A stretch of 64,000 nucleotides of DNA from Pinus tabuliformis (Eukaryota; Streptophyta; Pinopsida; Pinales; Pinaceae). Location: assembly GCA_031772625.1 (NCBI GenBank), contig CM062804.1, positions 273,079,174 to 273,143,173 of the forward strand, read 5' to 3'. Positions 52,840-64,000 of this stretch are shown one piece after another; the first letter of the stretch is position 1, and every line of letters begins with the position of its first letter. The position numbers and the translations under genes are program-made. The notes under the pieces are model-generated. The model had not been told where the DNA came from, did not search any database, and saw only the letters and a program-made list of their open reading frames with translations.

Positions 52840-54343
52840 TGGGATTTTGTTGGTTTGTTTTTTTATACTTATAAATTTTAGCTATGAATTCTTTAGAGTT
52901 ATGTAATTATAAAAAATATAAAAGAATTTATATATTTATATATTAACAGAAAAAATATAATAAAAATAAAATATTTTCACAATAGGTTTTGTAATATGAA
53001 ATAGTAAATAACTTAAAAAAAAAAAAAAAAAAAAATTCTTTTCAAAGAGAATTAAAGATAAATTACCTTAAATAGAACCTACTTACTACAGAAAAATTCA
53101 CTATAAAAATTTGAATCTAGTTCATCTAGGGAAATTGGTTGTTAGGTGATGGTCCCTTAAGATCGAGAAACCAAATTTTTACTATTGGTCATGTGAGGTG
53201 ACATTTAGTCATTCCCTCCTCAATAAGGATTGGGCCAATCAACAACCCTGAATTTTCAATATTACATGCCATTTATGAGCTTGATCTCCACTTCAAACAA
53301 TAATTTAAGCTAATACCATCAAATGAGTTTCTTGTGTATTATTTGCAACAAGTCATAGATAAAGGTGGTGGGTCGTAAATACTACTAGAGGAAGTAATGT
53401 CATGTCTCATCCATTAATGCATATTGCGGTTATGAGATTATGTCGTGCATCTATTGTGTGACAAACAATCCATCAAAGAACTTTAATGACCATAATCTTA
53501 CGTCATATGTATATATAGAGAGACAAAGTAATTTATAGTGAAAAATCTCTAATTTCCTCTCTAATTGTCTCTTTCTTTTTAGTATGAGGGTGCTCACATA
53601 CTCATTCTAAAATAACATAAATTTTACAACTTAATATGAACGAGATGTGCAATCCATTCCATAAAATAAAATTGACATATAATATTTCAAAAACAATATT
53701 AATAAGAAAAAAATGTTAACATAAATAAAATATTTCTAATATTTATGTTATATAGCATGATATATTTCAACCTTATAATAGACAAAGTAATTAAAAGTAA
53801 ATTGTATTTTTAATATAGGAGAAACTTATTATTTTTTATTATCTAAAAATATTTCAATATTCATTTAAATAAAATATTTGACTCTCTATATTATTTAATA
53901 TATTTGAATATGAGCTTCACACACACACATATATAGATAGTAAAATAAAAATATTGTAATGTTGATCATGAATAAAATATTTCAATGTATACATTCAATT
54001 AAATACTTTCATGTCAATTATATGTGTAAAGAATGTATCTAGAAAGTGCAAGGCATGAGATTATTGCCTAATTCTTAGTATTAAATATATATATAAATTT
54101 TCATTTCTTAATATAGAGTCCATATATGGAATTTAACCAATATTAATAACAAATGTTGGTATCCATATTAACTAAAATATTTCAAAATAATATATAGATA
54201 TATATAGATACACTTCCCAATACAATCCATTTAAAATTTAAAAATATATTAGTAAAGGAAAAAGCATTTTAATCTAACCATTAAAAATAAATAAAATAAT
54301 TCAATGCTTATCTTACACAAAATATTTCAATATCAACTATGTG
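52840..54343. other. AT-rich intergenic DNA
   Basis: Very AT-rich, with a poly(A) run at about 53014-53035. No gene, inverted repeat or domain that I can support. Confidence 0.5.

Positions 54344-54408
<65 letters not shown>
54344..54408. repeat. (TA)n microsatellite
   Basis: About 32 uninterrupted TA units; open frames with alternating Tyr-Ile residues across it are artefacts. Confidence 0.95.
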
Positions 54409-54410
<2 letters not shown>

Positions 54411-54411
54411 G

Positions 54412-55845
54412 TGGATACTTTGCAGCTGTGTTTCCATCTCTGCTGCAACTGGGTTCTTCCGTCTTTGCATGCGCAGATCTGCGGCTCCAGATCTGCTTTT
54501 ATGTGGTGCTCTCGGGGTTCTTACAGATTAAGATACTTACTGAGACTCCACTGCTGAGTTCTAGATCTAATCTTCTGCCTTATTTCTCTGCGGCTAGGTC
54601 TCGGCTTTCTATGGGCAAATATGGCTCACAGCTTCACGAGAATAGTTGTTGGCTTAGTTTCGTCCGCTTCTGGAGGGCAAGCTCCTACCCATATCATCAG
54701 TGAAGCCCCAGCTCCAGGCCTCACTCGATGAGGCTTTGAAGTTTTCGGAAAGTGCCCTAATCTGTCGATTCAATGGTTTTTGGCTGCGGTTGACAGCTCT
54801 CCACAATTAGATCTCGGAGGTATGGAAACTTGTCATTTCTAATGAAATTAATATCTACCCCTGTGCTAGGGGTTTCTTTATAGTAGATTTTGAAAATCCT
54901 AAAAGCAGACAATGTATTCTAGATTCCGGCCCTTGGTTTTGAAAAAACTTAGGCCTATTCATGAAGCCATGGAACCCATCATTCGATCCCTTGACAGCAG
55001 TCATAACCTTAGCACCAGTTTGGGTGAGATTGCCAAGCCTACCCTTGCATCTCTGGAATCTCTCCTCGCTAAAAGCCATTGGAAATGCAATTGGGAAATT
55101 TTACTGCAAGTGCCCAGAAACACAGGAATATGCCAGAAGCACCTATGCACGCATTTGTGTGGAAATGGACTGCAATGCCGGATTCCCAGCTGAAATAAAC
55201 CTAACAAATAAAAACTATATGTGGAACCAGAAACTCGATTATGAAAGTGTTCTCTTCACATGTCGATCCTGCTTTGAGACGGGCCATCTAGCCAAAATTG
55301 CCCAAAAGCCTTCTAGAAAAATTCTGCTAGAAAAAACCACCATAGATCTACATGGTGGGAAAGAGCACAAAAAGAACTCTACACTGTCATCAAAGAAGAA
55401 TACCCTAGAGAAAACTCTGAATCACAAGAAAGAAACAACTCTCAAGACAAGCAGAGAGAAAGCTCTGCCTAGCAACAAAAAAGTGAACTCGACAACCCCT
55501 CAATCATCAAAAGTTATGAGGATTCGAATACTGCACAAAATAAATCTTCATTTAAAAGTAAAGCAGATCTCCTAGACCAAATTTCTTCTCCGTCTATCTT
55601 CAAGAGAATGAACACAAAAGATCACGAAGCTAAGACACCAATGTCCCAAGAACCAGAAGAGATGAAGGAGATGCAAGATACAGGAATTTGGAAGACCGTA
55701 GAGAAAAAAAAGTAAGCTCTAGTGTCAATCTCGCCAAGAAAGACGAGGAGCCAGACAATTAAAAACTATGAAAATTATAGGTCTGATAGACCAATTTGGT
55801 CTCAGTGGACGTTAACCACTATCATCATCATCATCATCAAAATAA
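54412..55845 (+). pseudogene. LINE ORF1-like relic (DUF4283 and zinc knuckle) with (ATC)n tail
   Basis: From about 54860 a frame reads RGFFIVDFENPKSRQCILDS, GPWFWKNLGLFMKPWNPSFD, then, after 54961, PVWVRLPSLPLHLW, YARICVEMDC, LDYESVLFTCRSCFETGHLA. This is the DUF4283 plus zf-CCHC_4 arrangement of plant L1-type ORF1 proteins, which bind LINE RNA. The last zinc ligand is lost (AKIAQK where a Cys is expected). A lysine-rich tail follows to 55575. No endonuclease or RT is seen; the unit ends in (ATC)n at 55820-55839. It looks like a LINE copy that lost ORF2. One frameshift lies near the LINE start. Confidence 0.75.
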
Positions 55846-56560
55846 TTTAGAATCAATGTTGATGTTGAGTAAAATATTCCAACACTAATATATACATAAT
55901 ATATAAAACAATTCAAAAGAATAAATTATTGGTGTATAGCTCAAAATGAAGATGTGTAATTCCTCTTATATTCAACATTGATTTGGAGCTTTATATATAT
56001 GTGAGAGAGAAAACATAAGAGAACTAATATATATCTATTTTAACTCTTGAATTATCAAATATTGAAATCTATCAAATCTCTAAAAATCCATTACAAATTC
56101 ATATTAACTTGACATTTATCATGTATCTCAATTAATAAAATATCCTTCATATTTTGGATTCTTAAATAAATTTGCACTATCTATCCCTTCAAAGTTGTTA
56201 AATCCAAAGTTAAAATTAATGTTTACTGATTCTTAAAAAACAAAAAATAAAAAATTATAATCTCTTTTATCATAAAAATTTATAACAATATTTAATCTCA
56301 CTTCATATTTCCAAAACCCCTTAGTCTAAATACTTTCAATAGAAAACCATAACTAAAATGAAATATTCAGAAAGGTTTGTGAACGCATAATTAAATATTA
56401 AAACATTTAATAAACTGGTAAACAAAATAGCAAAACCATTAAAATATTGGATAAATCAAGTATCAAACTGGCCCAGACATGTCATAATTAAATCCCTGTA
56501 GCCTTATTGCACGTTACCAAGCAAACATAAACCAGAAAACCATGTCATAATTAAATTATT
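55846..56560. other. AT-rich intergenic DNA
   Basis: No feature that I can support. Confidence 0.5.
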
Positions 56561-57245
56561 GGAGGTCACCGAGCAAACATTAACAATAATCGAGAGACTT
56601 TATCTATATCCATAGTTTTTTTTTTTAAGGCAGGGGCTATTGGAGGTCACCGAGCAAACATTAACAATACTTTATCTATATCCATAGTTTTTTTAAAAGA
56701 AGGCAGGGCTAGTTCCCAAAAAGAAGCTTAATCGGGCGAGCTCGCTAGTTCTCAAAAAAAAAAGCTTAATCAGGCGGGCCCTCTTTTTGTTAGAGTATAC
56801 ATATCAGAACAAGCTTTTTTTGTTAGAGTATACATATCAGGCGGGCCCTCTTTTTGTTAGAGTATACATATTAGAACAAGCTTTTTTTGTTAGAGTATAC
56901 ATATCAGAACAAGCTGATAAGAGTCACATCGCAGTCATCAAATCAATCAGAATATTTCATCATTAGTCGAATATGTTGTTAGAGTATACATATCAAGCAG
57001 GCCCTCTTTTTGTTAGAGTATACATATTAGAACAAGTTTTTTTTGTTAGAGTATACATATCAGAACAAGCTGATAAGAGTCACATCGCAGTCATCAAATC
57101 AATCAGAATATTTCATCATTAGTCGAATATGCGCCAGCATTCGCAGCGCTACAGGAATCGATCGTGGCCGGAATCAGAATATTCCATCATTCGCCGAATA
57201 TGCGCCAGCATTCGCAGCGCTGCAGGAATCGATCGTGACCAGAGT
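56561..57245. repeat. Minisatellite and stacked tandem duplications
   Basis: Three layers: an 81-bp unit starting GGAGGTCACCGAGCAAACAT (56561, 56642); seven copies of GTTAGAGTATACATAT between 56789 and 57060, organised as a ~156-bp higher-order duplication ending in GTCGAATATG; and a 71-bp unit around GCGCCAGCATTCGCAGCGCT (57131, 57202). Confidence 0.85.
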
Positions 57246-57435
57246 GCGTGAAATCGACTGGCCCGACCACTATGCCATGCACTCATGTGCCTATCTATAT
57301 CCATGGTTGCAGCCTGTTAGTTATATAACTGCTGAGAGCAGCATGCGATACACTCTCCATCCTGATAACGGCAGCAATCTAACGGGCACGCGGCTATCCG
57401 CTCTAGACACATACACCAAGCAATTTTACTATTAG
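57043..57435 (+). CDS. Unassigned ORF of 130 codons
   Basis: The 3' half (from 57168) is much less AT-rich than its surroundings and encodes FAALQESIVTRVREIDWPDH and later TLHPDNGSNLTGTRLSALDT. I recognise no family. The N-terminal half is minisatellite sequence, so if there is a real coding piece it begins after 57160 and may be an exon fragment carried by another sequence. Confidence 0.25.
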   Translation: MLEYTYQNKLIRVTSQSSNQSEYFIISRICASIRSATGIDRGRNQNIPSFAEYAPAFAALQESIVTRVREIDWPDHYAMHSCAYLYPWLQPVSYITAESSMRYTLHPDNGSNLTGTRLSALDTYTKQFYY

Positions 57436-57539
57436 TAATAAGCTATAAAACTAATTTCTTATAATATATCTGAATTTTGTTTAAACATTTCTTTTGGTTA
57501 AACTACAAATTTGAGTTAATCAAATAATACAAATAAAAT

Positions 57540-58250
57540 ATTTCCCAATATCACCAGTCCAGTGATTCAGTGGTATTTTACCTGATAGTCTTGCGGTTGC
57601 CTTTGGGTTTTCTGCACGAGCATCGCCTAGGGCTGTTACATTGAAGAAGACATTAAGATTACACAGCATTTTTTCTAGCGAGCAACTCCAAGATTTTCGA
57701 CTTCGCTTAATCAAAATTCTCTACTTGGATGTTGTGCCCACTGATTCAGTGGTATTTTACCTGATGGCCTGCTCAGTTTATATCGTTGTGCCTTATCAAT
57801 GTCTATTGCTGTTACTGGAGATAGCAGGAAGAAGGAGAAAATGCAAATGCACAACACTATTACCAGCTTCGAAGCAAGCATTGATATCGAAAAAGAAAGA
57901 AATGAAGGAGAAATGAAATGAGATGGTGAAAACAAGATATCCAAAAAAAAGAAATGAAGGAGAAATGAAATGAGATGGTGAAAACACAACATTGGGTAAT
58001 GGTTGTTGCACACATCCTTCTCAAGGTTATAGGCGTTGTCGTTGTAGCTTATAATGCATAATGGCTACCATAGCACCAAGCAACTGAATTTCTCTCCAAT
58101 ATGAAACCCTGGTGGATTTTTCATAACAGTCCAGTCTGTTAGTGATGAAATTTCTTTTCATTTTCAGTTTGAATGGTTTATTTTTTTGTAGTCACCAGTC
58201 TGTTAGTGATGAAATTTCTTTTCATTTTCAGTGTGAATGGTTTTTTGTAT
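57540..58250. repeat. Short duplications near the tandem repeat start
   Basis: Three duplications: GATTCAGTGGTATTTTACCTG at about 57562 and 57741; a 54-bp tandem unit (AGAAATGAAGGAGAAATGAA, 57897 and 57951); and a 64-bp tandem unit (CCAGTCTGTTAGTGATGAAA, about 58132 and 58196). No supported gene. Confidence 0.7.
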
Positions 58251-60284
58251 TTTCAAGTTACCCATGATGTCACAGGGAAAAAATCCATTCAAACCGCTAA
58301 AAAGAAAATTATGTGTGTCTCAATGCTTAACTGTACAAAGTGTTGTTTTCACGATAATGAAAATTGTTCTATTTTCCCACCCTCATTGGCCCCGATTATC
58401 TTGATGATCCAGGTGGATGTTGGTGGCCACCCACCTATCCCATTTGGACCCCACAACTGTCTCTTTCAGTTTTTCAGTTTCCTTAATTATAGCGCAGTTT
58501 ACTATTTTTAGCAGTTTTTCGGGTCCTAAACTTCTGGAGCCGTTTTGAGGCCCTAAACGACATTTTTTGGGAAATCTACCTTCCACTATTTTTTAGATAA
58601 AAAATCGTCTTTTCCGTCGTAGTCCTCGGAGAGATCTTTCCAACAGGCTATCATGCGCGTCAAACAGAGATCGTATGCCAAAGTTACGACCCCGGGAAGT
58701 TGATGTACCAATTTACCCAAACGGGGCCCATAGTTTGGCGTTTCATCTTCTAGGGTTAGGTTTTGGAATGTTAAGGGTTTTCCATTGTTTCTCAATAATA
58801 AATAGGCCTTCGAGCCTCATTGTAAACACAGTTCGAAACAGTTCAGAGGCATGTAGCCGACACATCTCTTCTCAGAGATAAGCTACTATCGCCCTAGCTG
58901 GGTTATTTCTATTTGTAAGCATATTTCAGTGTTCTCCATTAATGAAATGAAGTATTATTTCCGCTGCATCTCTGTTTTTATGGTTATCGCATCTCTGTAC
59001 TTATGGTTATCTCTGTAATCTATTGCGTCCCTGTTTAAATCTGGATCACTTGACAACAAAACTTATGTCGGTTGCTTTTTGAACTATTGTGAATTCGTGG
59101 GCTATGCTTAGCTATACAAAGGGTGTTTTCATGATAATGAAAATTGTTCTATTTTTCTTGTGAGTTCATGGGCTATGCTTAACTATACAAAGTGTTGTTT
59201 TTATGATAATGAAAATGGTTCTGTTTTCCCACCCTCATTGGGCCTGATTTTCTTGATAACAAAAATTGTCTGTAGCTTTTTGAATTATTGTGAGTTCATG
59301 GGCTAGCTAGTTTGACATTTTTTTTTTTATAACTCGTGATGGAAATATTATGTTGTTCTATAGTAATTTTGATTTTTAAACTCCAGGATACTCAACTTGT
59401 AGGGGTTATCATTGCAGGTCACCTTTTCTAATTATATAAAATAGCCTGTACATACACTGATATATAGATTGATCATCTTAATATTTAAAGGAAACAACCT
59501 TTTTCCTAAAAATTGGCCTTTTCTTCACCATGCTAAGAAGCCCCCATAGTCCTATAGCAAGCCACCTAAGGCACCAATTAATGCCCTAATTCTTAACAAG
59601 AAAAATTCTTTGTACATTAACACAATATCATATGTTCTGCCTTCCTTGAAGTAGTCAACTACAACTTTATCAACTTCTTTATAGTGAAGGTTAAGGCTTT
59701 GAAGCATTTGCTATTTTCTATAGAGATGATCCTTCATCAAATGCTGAGATTTTGGTAAGTCAAGTTATGCCAAATATAAGCAGTAAAAGCCTCTCTCATT
59801 CAGAAAATGCAATTTTAAGACATATAGAAGTATCACAAACTTCTTCAATAGATTAATAAGTGCTTAAATTAACTCACTATGTGGAAACATACATGCAAAC
59901 ACTGAATAAATAATATCAGACTCAATATATATAACTAAAATTTTGAAGTGGCTAGCATTGGAATGCACTAAAATAAGTTTGTATTCTTGATCCCTTTCTT
60001 AACTCTCACTTTTCAGTTACAAATGTCTCCATAAGCTTTATTGAGGTAGACATAAACATCTGTGTGTTTTATGTACTAATAAATTTTGATTAGTACCGAC
60101 ATGCATATGTTGAGCATTGGACATGGAGTGCATCACTCTCTTTGCATAAGTGCATTATATAAAGTTTCAAAATGCAATTGTATATTCAAAGAGTCCATTC
60201 TCAAGTTGAAAATTAAGGTTTTGGGTAATGTAAAATTTCTCTAGCTGTGAAGATAATATCAAATACTATGTACCCTGGTTGAAT
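58105..60284. repeat. ~2.2-kb tandem duplication, copy A
   Basis: Starts ACCCTGGTGGATTT and matches copy B (60727-63050) in the same order over many blocks. Examples: GTTAGTGATGA...; TACAAAGTGTTGTTT (58335 against 60890); TTGTAGGGGTT (59399 against 61108); and ATGCAATTGTATATTCAAA (60171 against 62948). Copy A carries a solo LTR insertion (58405-59048) and lacks roughly 0.4 kb present in copy B. Confidence 0.8.
58405..59048 (+). repeat. 644-bp solo LTR inside copy A
   Basis: Starts TGATCCAG and ends CTGGATCA, an 8-bp terminal inverted repeat. It is flanked by a perfect 5-bp target duplication CTTGA (58400-58404, 59049-59053) and is absent from copy B at the equivalent place. A TATA-like AATAAATAGG lies near 58796 and an A/T-rich 3' part follows, suggesting plus orientation. 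The family (Ty3/gypsy or other) cannot be fixed without an internal region. Confidence 0.85.
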
Positions 60285-60726
60285 TTTTTTTTCTAAGCAA
60301 CACTACCTACTTTTGTATTAATATGTACAGCTGAAACTTACATTCGAGAGAACTGGCTGCCCATTTCCAACTGTGGCTCCATGGGCAGCTGTAACAGATT
60401 CCAAAAACACTTGCACATGGTGATGTTTCCAGTATTGACCAGTGCATGAACTAACAAAAAGATCCTAAACATTTCTGAAGAACCCACGCAGGGGCAGAAT
60501 TCGAAGGCTATATGACTCAGACTTCTACAGGGAATGCGCTTATGTCCCAAAACAGAGAAACTGCTATCCATATCATAGAAGTAAACAAGAAACAACATAA
60601 GACAAGAGTCCAACGACATTGAACAGGAGACCAGCAATGTAAGACACAAGACAACAGGAAAGATCACTAAACCGTCCACGATCCCAAACGCTTCCTGGAA
60701 GAACGTGAGAGTGCCACATGGGCCTA
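60285..60726 (-). pseudogene. Polyadenylated retrocopy or SINE-like insertion
   Basis: A 14-bp repeat TACCCTGGTTGAAT flanks it (60271-60284 and 60727-60740). At its left edge is a T9 run, the poly(A) tail of a minus-strand cDNA. These are the marks of LINE-driven retroposition. Read on the minus strand from 60726, it begins GGCCCATGTGGCACTCTCAC and holds an open frame (to 60338) of about 130 codons: hydrophobic first (VIFPVVLCLTLLVSC), then GHKRIPCRSLSHIAFEFCPC. No family recognised. Either a 5'-truncated cDNA of a cellular gene or a SINE. Confidence 0.65.
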
Positions 60727-61542
60727 TACCCTGGTTGAATTTTAATAACACTCACTAGTCTATTAGTGATGACAATCCTTTTCATCCTCAATTTTAATGG
60801 TTCTTAGTATTTTCAAGGCACCCATGATTTCAATAAGATCCATTCAAAATACAACATCTCAAATTCTATACATTATAACTATATAAAGTGTTGTTTCAAT
60901 GATAATGACAATTGTTCTATTTCTCCACCCCCATCTTGCTATATTCTCTCAACAACATAACTTATTTCTATTGCTTTTTGAACTAGTGTGAGTGCATGGT
61001 TTAGTTGGTTGCACTCATTATTTTTAGACCATCAATGTTTAATGTGTGAGGGAAATTTTGCACTCCTCTACAAAAATTTTGATTTTTAGACTCCAAGATA
61101 CCTGGCTTGTAGGGGTTGCCATTGCAATTCACATTTTTTAATTATATAAAATACTTTGTATATACATTGTATATACAATGATATACATGTTGATCATCTT
61201 AATAGTTAAAGAAACAACCCTTTGCCTAAAAGATAGCATTTTCTTCATCATCCTAAACCCCCAAAGCCAAGGTAAGGCACCATGAAATTCTGTGAGTCTT
61301 AAGAAGCAACACTCTTTATCCATTAACACAAGATCATATGTTCTTCCTTGGTTAAAGTAGTCAACTCCACTTCTTTTTCACAATGAAGGCTAAGGATTTA
61401 AAGCACTTGTTAGTTTCCATAGATATTGTAGTGCACCAAATGTTGAGATTTTAGTAAGTGGGTTATGCTAAACATAAATAGTAAAAGCCTTTCTCACTCA
61501 CCATATGAAATTTAATTGTATATAGAAGTATCATAAACTTCT

Positions 61543-62270
61543 GCAACAATTTAAATGCATATAAAAGTAATAGAGTTTAGGCTTCTGTGATCCATATCAA
61601 GTTAGAGAAAGATTTCGGCGAAAATCACATGGAATCTCATTTGTCGACGCGTTTCGAACCAACTAGTGTGGTTCATCGTCAGGACAAGTTGAAGAAACAG
61701 ATCTAGCTCATCATGCTAAATAGTCTGAGCGGAGCCTCCAACAGCTATCATCTCTAACAGCTAGTTTGACTCAAGGACAGGGGTCAAAATTATTATAATA
61801 TTTTAATTTGTAAAAATAAATAAATTAAGGTAAATGGTACGAGACCTAATAATTAAAAACTATAAGTTAATTAATAATTAGTCAAATAAATGACCTTGAA
61901 AGGCCTAAAAATATAATTTTTATTTATTTATTTAAAAGTATTAAGAATAAAAGTAATAAAGAGAATCAAAGTTAATAATTAAAATTAAATTTTAATTAAT
62001 AATTAAAAGGAAAATTAGTTAATTAAATGACCTAATGGATGAATAAAAAATTATATTCGGCATGAGACCTAATAAATAATTTTTTTTTTATATAAATTAA
62101 TTAATAATTTAAAAAGGAAATTGGTTAAATGAAGAAAATATAATCTTATTTAAAAGTATTATTAAAATTGTAAGTTAATTAAAAAATAATAAAAGGTAAT
62201 AAAGGGAATCAAGGTTTATAAGTTAGTTAATAATTTAAAAGGAAAATTAGTAAATTAAATGACCGTGTAA
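61543..62270 (-). mobile_element. Insertion carrying a hammerhead-ribozyme motif, Penelope-like candidate
   Basis: Bounded by a perfect 17-bp direct repeat AAGTATCATAAACTTCT (61526-61542 and 62271-62287), absent as a duplicate from copy A, so this is an insertion. Its left fifth has the hammerhead motif (61641-61690, minus strand). The rest (61790-62270) is AT-rich with a diverged ~240-bp tandem repeat ('aaagtaataaagagaatcaaagtt' at 61950 and its twin at 62192; 'attaaatgacc' at three places). Penelope-like elements carry such ribozymes in their terminal repeats, but no RT is present here. Confidence 0.5.
61641..61690 (-). ncRNA. Hammerhead ribozyme-like motif (type I, PLE style)
   Basis: Minus-strand RNA has the two hammerhead cores in order. 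First CUGACGA (61678-61684 on the plus strand), then a stem II hairpin GAACC/GGUUC with a nine-base loop. GAAAC follows, then a minimal stem III and the GUC cleavage triplet. Stem I closes as UUGUC upstream with GACAA downstream. One unpaired U lies between the first core and stem II, as I recall for Penelope-type hammerheads. Predicted to self-cleave after GUC. Pairing was worked out by hand. Confidence 0.7.
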
Positions 62271-63050
62271 AAGTATCATAAACTTCTAGAACAAACTTAA
62301 ATTAACTCACTATGTGGTAACATCCATACAAACATTGTATAAAAAATATCAATCATATATATAAATACACATAATTTGGATATGCCACTGTAAATAAAAC
62401 AAGTGAGCTCAACAATCCTCTATCCATGACTCTATCATATGCATAACCTATGACTATTATTTGCATTATTTCAATTCTCTCCACACACAACAAAATAGAA
62501 CTAAATCATTGTATGAATGTATGGCACATGGAACTCCATGAGCTATGTGGTCTTTACACATAAGTTTTGTCATTTGAAGCAAACTATACCTATGTCTCTA
62601 TATATATTACCAAACCCTAACCATGATCACTAATTATCCCTTTAGTTTCAAATTGGTGGAGAAAATGAGAGTGGTGTCCTAATATTATGTTCTTATTAGT
62701 TGTCAAGATTTCTCCAAATAAATGGTTGATGAATTGAGTACATGAGAATCCAATTTGGATGAAAGGTTTTATGTAGACAACATTGGGATACATAAATGTC
62801 TCTATAATATTTGTTAAGGTCTATACAAACATCTATGTGTTTTATGTACTATTCAATTTTGGTTCATACCAAACTGCTTATGCTAAGCATTGGACATCAA
62901 GAGCATCACTATGTTCTCATTAAGTTGCAAAATTATACCGATCTTGAAAATGCAATTGTATATTCAAACAACCCATTCTAGAGTTGAGAAATAAGGTTTT
63001 GTGTAATGTTAAATTTTTTCAAGTTCTGGATGTGAAGATGATATCAAATG

Positions 63051-64000
63051 TTAGGTTTTATACTAATTAGTTTCTATGTTGTGTTTTTAATTAAAATTAT
63101 AGTGGACATGTAAGCATTGCTTTGTTTTCAAAATACCTTACCAGAAGTGCAACTAAATGGAATACTCAAGGAACAATGATCTTTATTACTGAACTGAATC
63201 AACTTGTATCACACTAACCAAATTTCCATAAGTTCAAAAACATATAAAACAAGGGATTTGTAGAGACAAAAGACTAACTAAAACAACAAATTTTGGACGC
63301 TAGCCATTCAATGGGAAAATGCAGCTCAACTATGGAATAAAAGAGATGAATAAATAAAATTAACTCATGCAAGAAACATCCTTTATTTCAATACTGCATA
63401 TTGAAAAGCCATATGTGATATACATTACAAAGTTGAATGTTATTAAAATTTAGCAGACAAGGTAAGAAATTAGTGACACTGCAGGTTCTATCTCAAGCCA
63501 TTTTAAGAGCTAGCATACAATTGCAAATCTAAAACAATGTGATTTTACATAAACATATTTGGTTGGAGGGAATAAACAATAAATAAATAGAGAGATGAGG
63601 TGACACACAAGGAACCCAAAAATAAATTTGGGTGGTTCATTTCAATCCTAAAAAGATCTCAGTACAAATGTTTTAATGTTAAAGAAGTGATGGACAACCT
63701 TTCCCTAATCAAGAAATGATAAGAAATTGACACAAACAAAGGGAATAAAAAAAATTGTGGGATGAGGGCAAAAAGATTGATTCACTTTATTATCTTCTCT
63801 TGCAACTATCCAATCTCCCACGCAGTTGTTCTTTAATGTGATAGTTTTTATTACACCTCTTAGGAAGATATTATACTCAAATTTAGAAACACAAAGTAAA
63901 GACATTAGTTCTAAAGGCACTATATCTAAAAACACACACTTGTACCATTGCAAAGAGATTAAATATTATATTAAAAAAATTCCAAGTTAGAATAGATTTT
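63051..64000. other. Unassigned AT-rich DNA
   Basis: No domain-bearing frame or bounded element seen; a minus-strand frame at 63953-63705 shows nothing recognisable. Confidence 0.5.

Larger units (their letters stand above)
60727..63050. repeat. ~2.2-kb tandem duplication, copy B
   Basis: Second copy, starting ACCCTGGTTGAATTTTAATA and ending near GAAGATGATATCAAATG. It carries an extra insertion (61543-62270). Sequence at 62430-62700 has no clear counterpart in copy A. Confidence 0.8.

Noticed and set aside
54304..54557. ORFs with long Tyr-Ile runs
   Set aside because: Translation of the (TA)n microsatellite.
1..64000. tRNA and rRNA genes
   Set aside because: No cloverleaf or rRNA segments noticed; the tRNA-like matches are LTR primer binding sites.

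Overview
The window is plant nuclear DNA made almost entirely of transposable elements and their relics. The evidence for a land plant is the set of element families: Ty1/copia retrotransposons primed by initiator-methionine tRNA (TGGTATCAGAGC), hAT transposons with BED-finger/DUF659 transposases, a DUF4283 LINE, and a captured plant-style LEO1 gene. The very dense nesting and a Penelope-type hammerhead ribozyme motif would suit a large-genome gymnosperm, but that is inference. I see no tRNA or rRNA genes and only one plausible single-copy gene piece, a first exon near 52.0 kb.

0-11.3 kb: a worn minus-strand copia relic, then a gag-only minus-strand copia element (Copia-1, 2562-6929). After it two hAT derivatives (hAT-D, hAT-A) sit side by side in one target site, followed by another copia relic. 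11.3-16.9 kb: a plus-strand LTR element without pol (11280-16914). It contains, with a perfect GATTC target duplication, a smaller LTR element (12313-15524) whose body is cellular sequence: a LEO1 fragment fused to a PARP6/8-like catalytic fragment, then a possible RAD5/HLTF-like fragment. This captured-gene element is the most striking object in the window.

17.2-40.6 kb is one nested stack. Copia-4 (minus, gag only, 17200-40644) carries hAT-B in its left LTR (18017-22921, itself holding hAT-E) and Copia-2 in its body (plus, 23416-37677). Copia-2 in turn holds hAT-C in its integrase and Copia-3 in its RNase H (30141-36432). Copia-3 has an unbroken 1348-residue polyprotein and nearly identical LTRs, so it is the youngest layer and could be active. 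Almost every layer is delimited by a target site duplication, giving a clear relative chronology.

40.6-64 kb: unassigned repetitive DNA, solo LTRs, a hAT transposase relic (45.5-47.1 kb), a 336-bp hAT MITE, a possible first exon of a nuclear gene for a mitochondrial protein (51985-52098, minus), an AT-rich zone with a LINE ORF1 relic, minisatellites, and an old 2.2-kb tandem duplication (58.1-63.05 kb). That duplication was later hit by a solo LTR, a polyadenylated retrocopy and an insertion bearing the hammerhead motif. All comparisons were made by eye; identities and exact ends should be read as estimates.
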